Part shown: positions 17,182 to 28,170 of the stretch, one piece after another
How positions within the stretch are numbered: the first letter of the stretch is position 1
Layout of the letters: every line of letters begins with the position of its first letter
NCBI RefSeq assembly: GCF_017308975.1
Contig: NZ_JADWPD010000003.1
Span: 62,001-126,000, forward strand
Direction of reading: 5' to 3'
Length of the DNA stretch: 64,000 bases
Source of the DNA: Amycolatopsis sp. MtRt-6
GTDB taxonomy: Bacteria > Actinomycetota > Actinomycetes > Mycobacteriales > Pseudonocardiaceae
Position numbers and translations under genes: made by a program
Notes under the pieces: generated by a model
Databases searched by the model: none
Seen by the model: the letters and a program-made list of their open reading frames with translations, nothing else
Told to the model about the DNA's origin: nothing

Positions 17182-18024
17182 ATGACGGCCGTACCCGAGG
17201 CAACCGAACTGGACGGCTCCGGCCGCTCCGCCCAGCCTCGCCAGCTCATCGTGACGGTGTACGGCCTCTACTCGCGCACCGAAGGGGGCTGGCTCTCGGT
17301 CGCGTCGCTGATCGACCTGCTGGCTGCCGTCGGCGTCGACGAGCCCGCCGTGCGCTCGTCGATCTCCCGCCTGAAGCGGCGCGGGATCCTCGAAGCGGTG
17401 CGCCGCGACGCGACGGCGGGCTACGAGCTGTCCGCCGAAGCGCGCGAGATCCTGCGCGAGGGCGACGAACGGATCTTCCGCCGCGAGCGCGCGACCCCGG
17501 CCGACGGCTGGCTGCTCGCGGTGTTCTCGGTGCCCGAGACCGAGCGCCACAAGCGCCACCTGCTGCGCACCCAGCTCGCCCGGATGGGCTTCGGCACCGC
17601 GGCCTCCGGCGTCTGGATCGCCCCCGCCCACCTGCACGCGGCGGCCGAGGAAGCGCTCACCCGGCTCGGCCTGGCCGGGTACGCCGACCTGTTCCGCGCC
17701 GACCACCTGGCCTTCGGCGACGTCGCCGCGAAGGTCCGCGACTGGTGGGACCTCGAGCGGCTGGACGAGCTGTACACGACGTTCCTCGACGAGCACGGCC
17801 CGGCGCTGCGCCGCAAGTCCGTGACCGACGAGCAGGCCTTCGCCGACTACGTCCGCGTGCTGACCGGCTGGCGGCGGATGCCCTACCTCGACCCGGGCCT
17901 GCCCGCCGAGTTCCTGCCGCGCGACTGGTCCGGGATCCGCGCGGCCGAGCTGTTCTTCCAGCTGCACGCCCAGCTGGAGACGCCGGCCCGCGCGTACGTC
18001 GCCAAGGCGATCAACCTCGGCTGA
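17182..18024 (+). CDS. PaaX-family transcription regulator
   Basis: A 280-residue regulator of the PaaX type: N-terminal winged helix (VGVDEPAVRSSISRLKRRGIL), central PaaX domain (DGWLLAVFSVPETERHKRHLLRTQL) and C-terminal domain. PaaX proteins sense aryl-CoA thioesters such as phenylacetyl-CoA. The next plus-strand genes encode an aryl-CoA hydroxylase/reductase and an acyl-CoA dehydrogenase, so I infer it controls them in response to an aromatic CoA ester. Its 3' end overlaps the convergent RidA gene by 14 bases. Confidence 0.93.
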   Translation: MTAVPEATELDGSGRSAQPRQLIVTVYGLYSRTEGGWLSVASLIDLLAAVGVDEPAVRSSISRLKRRGILEAVRRDATAGYELSAEAREILREGDERIFRRERATPADGWLLAVFSVPETERHKRHLLRTQLARMGFGTAASGVWIAPAHLHAAAEEALTRLGLAGYADLFRADHLAFGDVAAKVRDWWDLERLDELYTTFLDEHGPALRRKSVTDEQAFADYVRVLTGWRRMPYLDPGLPAEFLPRDWSGIRAAELFFQLHAQLETPARAYVAKAINLG

Positions 18025-18406
18025 GCACCGCGAAGCCCTGGACCTCGACGAGCGCCTCCTCGTCCCACAGCCGGGCCACGCCGATGCCCGCCATTGCCGG
18101 GTACTCCGTGCCCGCGAGCCGCTTCCAGACACGGCCGATCTCGCGCGCGTGGGCGCGGTAATCCGCCATGTCGACGATGTAGATCGTCACGCTGCACAGA
18201 TCCGATGGTGTCCCGCCCGCCGCGCGCAGCGACGCCAGCAGATTGCCCAGCGCACGCTCGAACTGCTCCACGACGCCGTCGCCGACGATCTTGTTCGACG
18301 CGTCCAGCGCGGTCTGCCCGGCGAGGAAGACGACCCGGCCCTCGGCCACCACCGCGTGCGAGAACCCGGACGGCTTGCCCAGCTCCGGCGGGTTGATGCG
18401 TTCCAT
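18011..18406 (-). CDS. RidA/YjgF-family protein
   Basis: A protein of 131 residues from the ATG at 18406. An in-frame GTG lies at 18415. The RidA fold signatures FSHAVVAEGRVVFLAGQTALD and the C-terminal YPAMAGIGVARLWDEEALVEVQGFAV are present. The Arg that binds the substrate carboxylate in true RidA enamine deaminases lies in IGVARL rather than the usual RxxV context, so it may belong to a paralogous Rid subgroup that works with catabolic enzymes. It is divergent from the aryl-CoA hydroxylase gene, which supports a role in that pathway. Confidence 0.88.
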   Translation of the reverse strand: MERINPPELGKPSGFSHAVVAEGRVVFLAGQTALDASNKIVGDGVVEQFERALGNLLASLRAAGGTPSDLCSVTIYIVDMADYRAHAREIGRVWKRLAGTEYPAMAGIGVARLWDEEALVEVQGFAVLSRG

Positions 18407-18473
18407 GCGGGACACCGTACGCCATCTTTCGCGTTATTGACGGTCGTAGTCACCACGACATACCCTGGACGGC

Positions 18474-20816
18474 GTGCGAATCGCGGTCATCGGTGGCGGC
18501 CCGGCGGGTCTGTACTTCGCCGCGCTCGCGAAACAGCTCGGTCCCGGCCACGAAATCACCGTCTGGGAACGCAACGCGCCGGACGACACCTTCGGCTTCG
18601 GCGTCGTGTTCTCCGACGAGACGCTCGGGGGCATCGAGCACGCCGACGCGGCGGTGCACGAGGCCATGAAGGCCGAGTTCGCCCGCTGGGACGACATCGA
18701 CGTCCACTACCGCGGCACGGTCACCACCTCGGGTGGGCACGGCTTCGCCGCGATGAGCCGCAAACGCCTGCTCGGCATCCTGCAGAGCCGCTGCGGGGAA
18801 CTCGGCGTCGGCCTGCACTTCCGGGAGGAAGCACCCACCGACCTCGCCGGGTACGACCTCGTCATCGCCGCCGACGGCGTCAACTCCGCGGTGCGCGCGC
18901 GGTACGCCGAGACGTTCCGGCCGAGCGTCGAGACCCGCCGGTGCCGGTACATCTGGCTGGGCACGGACCTGGTGTTCGACGCCTTCAAGTTCTACGTCCT
19001 CGAAACGCCGGCCGGGATCATGCAGATCCACGGCTATCCGTACGGCCGCGACGGCAGCACGTTCATCCTCGAGGTCTCCGACGACGTCTGGCAGCGGACG
19101 TTCGGGCCGATCGCGGCGACCTCGCTGAAGCCCGGCGAGAGCGACGAGAAGTCGATCGCGCTGATCCGCGAGCTGTGCGCCGACGTCCTCGACGGCCACC
19201 AGGTGATGGCGAACAACTCGAAGTGGGTGTCGTTCGGCACGGTCCGCTGCGAGACGTGGGTGCACGAGAACGTCGTCCTCCTCGGCGACGCCGCGCACAC
19301 CGCGCACTTCTCGATCGGCTCCGGCACCAAGCTGGCGATGGAGGACGCGCTCGCGCTCGCCGCGTGCCTGCACGAGAACGACGGCGTCGCGGCGGCGTTG
19401 AAGGCCTACGAGCTGGAACGCCGACCGGTCGTCACGTCGACACAGCGCGCCGCGCAGGCCAGCCTGGAGTGGTTCGAGAACATCGCGCAGTACGCCCACC
19501 AGGAGCCGCCGCAGTTCGCGTTCAACATCCTCACGCGCAGCCGCCGCGTCACCTACGACAACCTACGCCTGCGCGACCCCGAGTTCGCCGCCGAACTCGA
19601 CCACTGGTTCGCCCGAAAGCTCGGGACGACGTCGCGGCCGCCGATGTTCCAGCCGTTCTCCCTGGGCGGGCTGGAGCTGCCCAACCGGATCATCGTGTCC
19701 CCGATGGACATGTACTCCGCGGAAGACGGCGTGCCGGGCGACTTCCACCTGGTGCACCTGGGCAGCAAGGCCCTCGGTGGCGCCGGGCTGGTGATGACGG
19801 AGATGGTCTGCGTCTCCCCCGAAGGCCGGATCACCCCGGGCTGCGGCGGGCTGTACACGCCGAAGCAGGAAGCGGCGTGGAAGCGGATCGTCGATTTCGT
19901 GCACGCGCAGACGCCGGCCCGGATCGGTGTCCAATTGGGACACTCGGGGCGCAAGGGTTCGACGAAGCTCATGTGGGACGGCATCGACGAGCCGCTCCCG
20001 GACGGCAACTGGGAGATCTGCGCACCGTCACCCCTGCCGTACTCGGACCGGAACCAGGTCCCACGTGAACTGTCCACTTCGGAGCTGTCAGAAATCCGCG
20101 ATCAGTTCGTCGCCTGCGCGGAAGCGGCCGCACGCGCCGGGTTCGACGTCCTCGAACTGCACTGCGCGCACGGCTACCTGCTGTCGTCGTTCCTCTCGCC
20201 GCTGACGAACCACCGCACGGATGCCTACGGCGGCTCGCTGGAGAACCGGCTGCGGTTCCCGTTGGAAGTCTTCGACGCCGTGCGTGCCGTCTGGCCCGCT
20301 GAGCGGCCGATGACCGTCCGGATTTCGGCGACCGACTGGTGCGAGGGCGGCATCGACGCCGATGACGCCGTCGAGATCGCGCGGGCCTTCGCCGCGCACG
20401 GTGCCGCGGGCATCGACGTCTCGACCGGGCAGGTCGTCAGCGAGGAGCGTCCACAGTACGGCCGCAGCTACCAGACACCGTACGCCGACCGGATCCGCAA
20501 CGAAATCGGCGAGGAGTACGGGATCGCGGTGATCGCGGTCGGCGCGATTTCGTCGTACGACGACGTCAACTCGCTGATCCTGGCCGGCCGCGCGGATCTC
20601 TGCGCGCTGGGCCGGACGCACCTCTACGATCCACAGTGGACGTTGCACGCGGCGGCCGAGCAGGGCTACCCGATGGCGTGGCCGAAGCCGTTCGCCGCGG
20701 GCAGCCGCAAGCCGCAGACGGGCCGCTCCGACGGGCCGGAGCCGCGTCTCGGCCTCGTCCGGTCCGGGCCCACCGGAACCGCCCATGCCCGCTGGCGACC
20801 GGGAGCGTCCTCATGA
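18474..20816 (+). CDS. Bipartite aryl-CoA hydroxylase/oxidoreductase (salicylyl-CoA or 2-aminobenzoyl-CoA type)
   Basis: A 780-residue two-domain flavoprotein. Residues 1-380 form a class A FAD monooxygenase: the dinucleotide motif GGGPAGLYFAALAK is at the N-terminus and GDAAHTAHFSIGSGTKLAMED near residue 278. From about residue 386 to 755 lies an Old Yellow Enzyme type reductase (FQPFSLGGLELPNRIIVSPM, LHCAHGYLLSSFLSP, TDAYGGSLENR). Known relatives are salicylyl-CoA 5-hydroxylase and 2-aminobenzoyl-CoA monooxygenase/reductase, which hydroxylate and partly reduce an aryl-CoA ring without oxygenolytic ring cleavage. Its stop overlaps the start of the acyl-CoA dehydrogenase (ATGA). No aryl-CoA ligase is adjacent. 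Confidence 0.9.
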   Translation: MRIAVIGGGPAGLYFAALAKQLGPGHEITVWERNAPDDTFGFGVVFSDETLGGIEHADAAVHEAMKAEFARWDDIDVHYRGTVTTSGGHGFAAMSRKRLLGILQSRCGELGVGLHFREEAPTDLAGYDLVIAADGVNSAVRARYAETFRPSVETRRCRYIWLGTDLVFDAFKFYVLETPAGIMQIHGYPYGRDGSTFILEVSDDVWQRTFGPIAATSLKPGESDEKSIALIRELCADVLDGHQVMANNSKWVSFGTVRCETWVHENVVLLGDAAHTAHFSIGSGTKLAMEDALALAACLHENDGVAAALKAYELERRPVVTSTQRAAQASLEWFENIAQYAHQEPPQFAFNILTRSRRVTYDNLRLRDPEFAAELDHWFARKLGTTSRPPMFQPFSLGGLELPNRIIVSPMDMYSAEDGVPGDFHLVHLGSKALGGAGLVMTEMVCVSPEGRITPGCGGLYTPKQEAAWKRIVDFVHAQTPARIGVQLGHSGRKGSTKLMWDGIDEPLPDGNWEICAPSPLPYSDRNQVPRELSTSELSEIRDQFVACAEAAARAGFDVLELHCAHGYLLSSFLSPLTNHRTDAYGGSLENRLRFPLEVFDAVRAVWPAERPMTVRISATDWCEGGIDADDAVEIARAFAAHGAAGIDVSTGQVVSEERPQYGRSYQTPYADRIRNEIGEEYGIAVIAVGAISSYDDVNSLILAGRADLCALGRTHLYDPQWTLHAAAEQGYPMAWPKPFAAGSRKPQTGRSDGPEPRLGLVRSGPTGTAHARWRPGASS

Positions 20817-21979
20817 CTTTCACCCTGGATTCCGCTCAGCGGGCCTTCGCCGCCGAGGTGCGGCAGCTGGCGACCGAGCAGCTGCTCCCCCTCGCCGAGT
20901 CTGGTGTGGAGGGTGTGGTCAACCGCCCGCTGCTCAAGGCGATGGGCGCGCTCGGCCTGCTCGCGCGGCTCTTCCCGGGCGTTGCTTCGGGCACGCCGTC
21001 GCGGCAGGCGGCCGCGACGGACCTGTGCATCCTGCGCGAGAACCTCGCCACGGTGAGCACGGAGGCCGAGACGGCGCTGGCGTTGCAGGGCTTGGGAAGT
21101 TACCCGATCCTCCAGTCCGGGCAGGACGAGCAGGTGGCGCGGTGGCTGCCCGCGGTGGCGGCGGGCGACGCGGTGGCGGCGTTCGCGCTGACCGAGCCGG
21201 ACGCGGGTTCGGACGCGGCGGCGCTGTCACTGGCGGCGGAGCCCGACGGCGACGGCTGGCGGCTGACGGGGTCGAAGATGTGGATCTCGAACGCGCCGGA
21301 AGCCGACTTCTACACGGTGTTCGCCCGCACCACACCGGGCGCGGGCGCGCGCGGGGTGAGCGCGTTCGTCGTCCCGGCCGACCGGCCGGGCCTGGGCGGC
21401 GAGCACCTCGACCTGGTGAGCCCGCACCCGATCGGCACGGTGACGTTCGACGGCGTCCCCGTGCGGCGCGAGGAACTGCTCGGCGAGGAGAACCGCGGCT
21501 TCGCCGTGGCCATGCGAACGCTGGACCTGTTCCGCCCGAGCGTCGGCGCGTTCGCCGTCGGCATGGCCCAGGCGGCGTTGGACGCCACGGTGTCCCACAC
21601 GAGTTCCCGCGAGGCCTTCGGCGGCCCGTTGATCAAGCAGCAGGCGGTGGCGCACACGCTCGCCGATATGGCCACCCGTACGGAAGCGGCACGGCTCCTG
21701 GTCTACGCGGCGGCGGGCGCGTACGACGCGGGCGAGCCGAACCTCGGCGGCCGGGCGGCCATGGCCAAGCTGTTCGCCACGGAGGCGGCGCAGTTCGTGG
21801 TCGATTCGGCGGTCCAGCTCCACGGCGCCCGCGCACTGCGGCGCGGGCACCTGCTGGAGCACCTGTACCGGGAGGTCCGCGCACCGAGGATCTACGAAGG
21901 CGCGTCGGAGATCCAGCGCACGATCATCGCCCGCTGGCTGGCCTCGGCTTCGGCTTCCGGTCAAGCCACCACTGGCTGA
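20813..21979 (+). CDS. Acyl-CoA dehydrogenase
   Basis: A 388-residue FAD enzyme with the family blocks AFALTEPDAGSDAAAL (FAD/substrate loop), WISNAPEADFYTVFART, and the C-terminal HGARALRRGHLLEHLYREVRAPRIYEGASEIQ. It is translationally coupled to the preceding aryl-CoA hydroxylase/reductase, so it probably acts on the ring-reduced CoA thioester of that pathway or on a ring-opened product. The 3' end overlaps the convergent DUF2306 gene by 56 bases. Confidence 0.93.
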   Translation: MTFTLDSAQRAFAAEVRQLATEQLLPLAESGVEGVVNRPLLKAMGALGLLARLFPGVASGTPSRQAAATDLCILRENLATVSTEAETALALQGLGSYPILQSGQDEQVARWLPAVAAGDAVAAFALTEPDAGSDAAALSLAAEPDGDGWRLTGSKMWISNAPEADFYTVFARTTPGAGARGVSAFVVPADRPGLGGEHLDLVSPHPIGTVTFDGVPVRREELLGEENRGFAVAMRTLDLFRPSVGAFAVGMAQAALDATVSHTSSREAFGGPLIKQQAVAHTLADMATRTEAARLLVYAAAGAYDAGEPNLGGRAAMAKLFATEAAQFVVDSAVQLHGARALRRGHLLEHLYREVRAPRIYEGASEIQRTIIARWLASASASGQATTG

Positions 21980-22613
21980 GCAGCAGCAGGGTCAGGACGC
22001 TCATCGTGCCGGACAACGTCGACGCCGCTTGGATGAGCACGTCCTCGTCCGGGTACCACGGGCCGAGGCCCAGGAACGCGAACGGCGCATAGACCCGGCT
22101 GAGCAGGGTGTTCATGGTCATCGCGAAGCTGCGGATCATCCATTTCCGGTGGTCGGCGAACCGGCGCTGCCGGACCGCCCGCCACCCCGCGATCGTGAAG
22201 CCGAGCCACAACAGTGCGGCAGCGACGTTGAGTACGCCGGCGGCGGGCCCGAACGGGCTGAACAAACCGATGGTCAGCGCCATCAGCGCCGACGGGATCG
22301 CCCCGGCGAAGACGTAGACGCGGCCGATTCTGCGGTGCACTACGGGGTGCGTCCGCCGCAGCCACGGCCAGACTTGCAGGATGACACCGACGATGGCGAC
22401 GCTGCCGAAGAGGATGTGCCCGACGAGGAACCAGTAGTGCGCGGCGAACCCGGCAGGCGCGGGAACCCTCGACTGCGCCGGGTCCAGCGTGAGATAGGGC
22501 GGAACGGAGTAGGCGAGAAAGACGGCGACGACCAGAGCGAGCGGCACCACCCAAGGGCGTCGCCACCACTGCGTCGTCGTTCCGGCAGGTCTCACTTCGG
22601 TCTGAACGCTCAC
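21924..22613 (-). CDS. DUF2306-type integral membrane protein
   Basis: A 229-residue protein with about six membrane helices and the DUF2306 features HPVVHRRIGRVYVFAGAIPSALM and RFADHRKWMIRSFAMT. Its conserved histidines resemble those of cytochrome-b561-like four-helix proteins, so haem binding is possible but not shown. The GTG start follows GGGGGAA. Function unknown. It lies between an aromatic acyl-CoA locus and the beta-glucoside operon and shows no clear link to either. Confidence 0.8.
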   Translation of the reverse strand: MSVQTEVRPAGTTTQWWRRPWVVPLALVVAVFLAYSVPPYLTLDPAQSRVPAPAGFAAHYWFLVGHILFGSVAIVGVILQVWPWLRRTHPVVHRRIGRVYVFAGAIPSALMALTIGLFSPFGPAAGVLNVAAALLWLGFTIAGWRAVRQRRFADHRKWMIRSFAMTMNTLLSRVYAPFAFLGLGPWYPDEDVLIQAASTLSGTMSVLTLLLLSQWWLDRKPKPRPASGR

Positions 22614-22694
22614 GGCTTCCCCCGGGATCGGCTTTTCCTTCCGACGTTAGGGAAAGCCCCGGGAGGGAGCCATGGGGTGAGCCACCAGCACCAT

Positions 22695-22712
22695 GGTGGG
22701 GCCCACCCCACC
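22695..22712 (-). terminator. Hairpin after the GH1 gene
   Basis: GGTGGGG and CCCCACC form a perfect 7-bp stem around a 4-base loop, 34 bases beyond the stop of the beta-glucosidase gene. There is no clear U-tract, which is normal for GC-rich actinomycete terminators. Confidence 0.45.
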
Positions 22713-22745
22713 ACCGACGGCGTTCGCGCGCCGGACCGGCGTGAC

Positions 22746-24149
22746 TCAGCTCCCCCGCACCCGCCGGACGGTGTCGCGGTAGAAGTACCCGCTCTGCTTG
22801 ATCGTCCGCTCCTGCGTCTCGTAGTCCACCCGGATCAACCCGAACCGCTTCGCGTACCCGTAGGCCCACTCGAAGTTGTCCAAAAGGGACCAGGCGAAAT
22901 AGCCCCGCACGTCCACCCCGGCCTGCCGAGCCACCGCCACCGCCGCGATGTGCGAAGCCAAGTACGCGGTCCGCCCGTCGTCACGCACGAATCCCGACGA
23001 GTCCGGGTCGTCGTCGAAGGCCGAGCCGTTCTCCGTGATGTACATCGGCAGGCCCGGGTAGTCGCGGCCCAGCCGCGTCAGCAGCTCCGTGAACTTGCCC
23101 GGCAGGATCTCCCAGCCCATCGCCGTCGTCGGCTCGCCGAACGGGATCACCCGCGAGGCCGGCGCGCCGTCCGCGTCCACCGACGACCCCCGCTCGTCCA
23201 CGCCCGAAAACTGCTGGCCGAAGTAGTAGTTCACGCCCAGGAAGTCCAGCGGAGCAGAAATGACCGAGAGGTCGCCGTCCTGGATCGGGAGACGCACGTC
23301 GCGTGCGGCCAGGTCCGCCACGACGTCCGCGGGGTAGTGGCCGTGCACCAGCGGGTCCAGATAAATGCGGACGCCGAGACCGTCCGCCTGACGCGCGGCC
23401 CGCACGTCTTCCGGTGAGTCCGTCGCCGGGTCGGCCGTGCACATGTTGAGCGTGATGCCGAACTGCGTGTCCGCCGGGGCCGCCTCGCGCATCCGCTGCG
23501 TCGCCAGCCCGTGGCCGAGCAGCAGGTGGTGCACCGCGTGGAGCCCCGCCGCGTAGTCACGACGGCCCGGCGCCATCACGCCGTGCACGTACCCGTGCAT
23601 CGCCGAGCACCACGGCTCGTTCAACGTCGTCCAGTGCCGGACGCGGTCCTTCAAGGAATCGAACACCAGCATCGCGTAGTCCGCGAACCGGTACGCCGTG
23701 TCGCGCGCCGGCCAGCCGCCCGCGTCCTCCAGCTCCTGCGGGAGGTCCCAGTGGTACAGCGTCAGCCACGGCGTGATGCCGCGGCCCAGCGTCTCGTCCA
23801 CCAGCCGGTCGTAGAACCCGATGCCCGCCTCGTTGACGCCGCCGCGGCCACGCGGCTGCACCCGCGGCCACGAAACGGAAAACCGGTAGGTGTCCGCCCC
23901 GAGCGCGCGCACCAGCTCGATGTCCGACGGCATCCGGTGGTAGTGGTCGCACGCCACGTCGCCGGTGTCGCCGTTGTCGATCGCCCACGGCTCCCGGCAG
24001 AAAGTGTCCCAAATGGACGGTGTGCGCCCGTCTTCCGCGACCGCGCCTTCGATCTGGTACGCGGCGGTCGCCACGCCCCAGCGGAAGTCCGGCGGCAGGG
24101 TGTCGATCAGCGCCTGCTGCTCGGCGGTCGCGGCGGTGGTCTCGGTCAA
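22746..24149 (-). CDS. GH1 beta-glucosidase
   Basis: A 467-residue cytoplasmic family 1 glycosidase with no signal peptide. The acid/base Glu is in TTLNEPW and the nucleophile Glu in MYITENGSAF. The N-terminal FRWGVATAAYQIEGA and C-terminal YFAWSLLDNFEWAYGYAKRFG blocks complete the family pattern. It hydrolyses beta-glucosides such as cellobiose, gentiobiose or laminaribiose. It starts at a TTG, 8 bases after GGAGGAG. As last gene of the importer operon it probably splits the imported disaccharides into glucose. Confidence 0.95.
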   Translation of the reverse strand: MTETTAATAEQQALIDTLPPDFRWGVATAAYQIEGAVAEDGRTPSIWDTFCREPWAIDNGDTGDVACDHYHRMPSDIELVRALGADTYRFSVSWPRVQPRGRGGVNEAGIGFYDRLVDETLGRGITPWLTLYHWDLPQELEDAGGWPARDTAYRFADYAMLVFDSLKDRVRHWTTLNEPWCSAMHGYVHGVMAPGRRDYAAGLHAVHHLLLGHGLATQRMREAAPADTQFGITLNMCTADPATDSPEDVRAARQADGLGVRIYLDPLVHGHYPADVVADLAARDVRLPIQDGDLSVISAPLDFLGVNYYFGQQFSGVDERGSSVDADGAPASRVIPFGEPTTAMGWEILPGKFTELLTRLGRDYPGLPMYITENGSAFDDDPDSSGFVRDDGRTAYLASHIAAVAVARQAGVDVRGYFAWSLLDNFEWAYGYAKRFGLIRVDYETQERTIKQSGYFYRDTVRRVRGS

Positions 24150-24173
24150 GGCGGCTCTCCTCCAGAGGTACGG

Positions 24174-25166
24174 TCAGGAAGTTGCGACGGGGTGGAGCCA
24201 GCACGCCACCTCGCGCGCCGGGTCGCCGGGTGTGCCCAGCAGCGGCACGCGGTCGGGGCACGGCTCGAAGGCCTTCGGGCACCGCGGGTGGAACGCGCAG
24301 CCGGACGGCATCCCCCGCGTGTCCGGCGGCGAGCCGGGGATCCCGGCCAGCTCGCGCCGCGGCCCCCGCAGCGCAGGGAACGAGTTCAGCAGGCCGTGGC
24401 TGTACGGGTGCAACGCGTCCCGGTAGAGGTCCGCCGCCGGCGCCTGCTCGACGATCCGGCCGCCGTACATGATCGCGATCCGGTCCGAGAACTCCACCAG
24501 CAGCGAAAGGTCGTGCGTGATGAACAGGACCGAGAAGCCCAGCCGTTCCCGCAGTTCCACGAGCTGGCCGAGGATCTGGCGCTGCATCACGACGTCGAGC
24601 GCGGTGGTCGGCTCGTCCATGATGACGATCCGCGGTTCCAGGGCGAGCGCCATCGCGATCATCACGCGCTGCCGCATCCCGCCGGACAGCTGGTGCGGGT
24701 ACGCCTCCAGCCGGTCGGCCGAAATGCCGACGAGCTTGAGCAGGTCGCGGGCCCGCGCGACCCGCCCTGCGCGGGTGGTCCGCGGCTCGTGCGCCTTGAT
24801 GACGTCGACGAGCTGCGTGACCACCTTGTGCACCGGGTTCAGCGAGTTCATCGCACCCTGGAACACAATGGACGTTTCGGCCCACCGGAAATCCCGAAGC
24901 TGCTTGTCGGTCAAGCGAAGCACGTCGTACGGCTCGCCGTCGGCCGGGTGGTAGATCACCTCGCCGCCGCGGATCACGCCCGGCGGCGCGAGCAGCCGCG
25001 TCAGCCCGTAGGCCAAAGTGGACTTTCCGCTGCCGCTTTCCCCGGCCAGGCCGAGGACTTCGCCGCGATGCAGCGTCAGGTGCACGTCCCGGACCGCGCG
25101 CACGGCTTCGTCGCCGACGCCGTAGTCGACGTCCAGGCCCTTGATCTCCAGCACCGGGTCCATCAT
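24174..25166 (-). CDS. Oligopeptide/oligosaccharide-type ABC transporter ATPase (DppD-like)
   Basis: A 330-residue ATPase with Walker A GESGSGKS, signature LSGGMRQRV and Walker B RIVIMDEPTTALD. The C-terminal Cys cluster CAFHPRCPKAFEPC is the iron-sulfur-type motif found in Dpp/Opp ATPases. The ATG at 25166 overlaps the permease stop (ATGATG region), so translation is coupled. With its partner ATPase it powers a family 5 importer next to a beta-glucosidase, so I infer a beta-glucoside substrate rather than peptides. Confidence 0.94.
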   Translation of the reverse strand: MMDPVLEIKGLDVDYGVGDEAVRAVRDVHLTLHRGEVLGLAGESGSGKSTLAYGLTRLLAPPGVIRGGEVIYHPADGEPYDVLRLTDKQLRDFRWAETSIVFQGAMNSLNPVHKVVTQLVDVIKAHEPRTTRAGRVARARDLLKLVGISADRLEAYPHQLSGGMRQRVMIAMALALEPRIVIMDEPTTALDVVMQRQILGQLVELRERLGFSVLFITHDLSLLVEFSDRIAIMYGGRIVEQAPAADLYRDALHPYSHGLLNSFPALRGPRRELAGIPGSPPDTRGMPSGCAFHPRCPKAFEPCPDRVPLLGTPGDPAREVACWLHPVATS

Positions 25167-26146
25167 GGCTTTTCCTCTCGCCCGAGCACCGGCGTGAAGC
25201 CCACGCGCATCCGATGCGTCCGCCCGTCGGCGCCCTTCACGCGCGCCTTGCCGCTGCCGCGCAGCCGCGGGCTGACGAACTCGTCGATGCCGAAGTTGAG
25301 CAGCGACAGCGCGGTGCCGAGGATGGCGATCGCCAGCCCGGCGGGCACGAACCACCACCACGCACCCTGCGCCAGGGCCTGCTGGCTCTGCGCCCAGAAC
25401 AGGATCGTGCCCCAGTTCCAATTGGACAGTCCGGAGACGCCGACGAACGCGAGCGTGATCTCCGACATCACCGCGAAGATCACTGTACCGACGAAACTGG
25501 ACGCGATCACCGCGGTCAGATTCGGTAGGATTTCGAAGAAGATGATCCGCCACGTCGATTCGCCGGTCGCCCGGGCTGCCTCGACGTACTCGCGCCCGCG
25601 CAAGGAAAGCGTCTGTGCTCTGAGGACTCGCGCTCCCCACGCCCACGACGTGAAGCCGATGATCACCGCCACCAGGATGTCGCCACCGGTGGGCACCGCG
25701 CTGCCGATGATGATGATCAGCGGCAGGGCCGGGATCACCAGGAACACGTTGGACAGTGCGGAGAGGCCCTCGCCCGGCGTGCCGCCGAGGTACCCGGACG
25801 TCACGCCGACGATCACCGCGAGGATGGTCGCCACGATCCCGGCGGCCAGCCCGACCAGCATGACGCTGCGCGTGCCGACCACGACCTGGCTGAAGATGTC
25901 CTGGCCGAGGTGGGTGGTGCCGAACCAGTGCCGCGCCGACGGTGCTTCCAGCAGGTCGCTGCTGCGCGCCGACGGGTCGTAGGGCGCGATCCAGTCCCCG
26001 ATGACGGCGATCACCAGGAAGAAGCCGATGACGGCGACACCGGTGACGGTCTTGCCGCCGGAGAGGAACCGGAAGCGGCGCCGGCGCGCGACCGCTTCGA
26101 GCGGGAGGGCCTGGGCGGCCTTGACGTCCGCCGCGGGTACGGCCAT
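25163..26146 (-). CDS. ABC transporter permease (DppC-like)
   Basis: A 327-residue membrane protein with six predicted helices and the cytoplasmic EAA-type loop EYVEAARATGESTWRIIFFEILPN that contacts the ATPase. The N-terminal DPSARSSDLLEAPSARHWFGTTHLGQDIFSQVV block is typical of DppC/OppC. It starts 1 base before the end of the previous permease gene's downstream boundary, so the two are tightly packed. Confidence 0.94.
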   Translation of the reverse strand: MAVPAADVKAAQALPLEAVARRRRFRFLSGGKTVTGVAVIGFFLVIAVIGDWIAPYDPSARSSDLLEAPSARHWFGTTHLGQDIFSQVVVGTRSVMLVGLAAGIVATILAVIVGVTSGYLGGTPGEGLSALSNVFLVIPALPLIIIIGSAVPTGGDILVAVIIGFTSWAWGARVLRAQTLSLRGREYVEAARATGESTWRIIFFEILPNLTAVIASSFVGTVIFAVMSEITLAFVGVSGLSNWNWGTILFWAQSQQALAQGAWWWFVPAGLAIAILGTALSLLNFGIDEFVSPRLRGSGKARVKGADGRTHRMRVGFTPVLGREEKP

Positions 26147-26147
26147 G

Positions 26148-28168
<2,021 letters not shown>

Positions 28169-28170
28169 CG

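Noticed and set aside
18149..20068. A 639-codon plus-strand frame overlapping the aryl-CoA hydroxylase
   Set aside because: Different frame from the clear two-domain flavoenzyme, Arg-rich with no motif.
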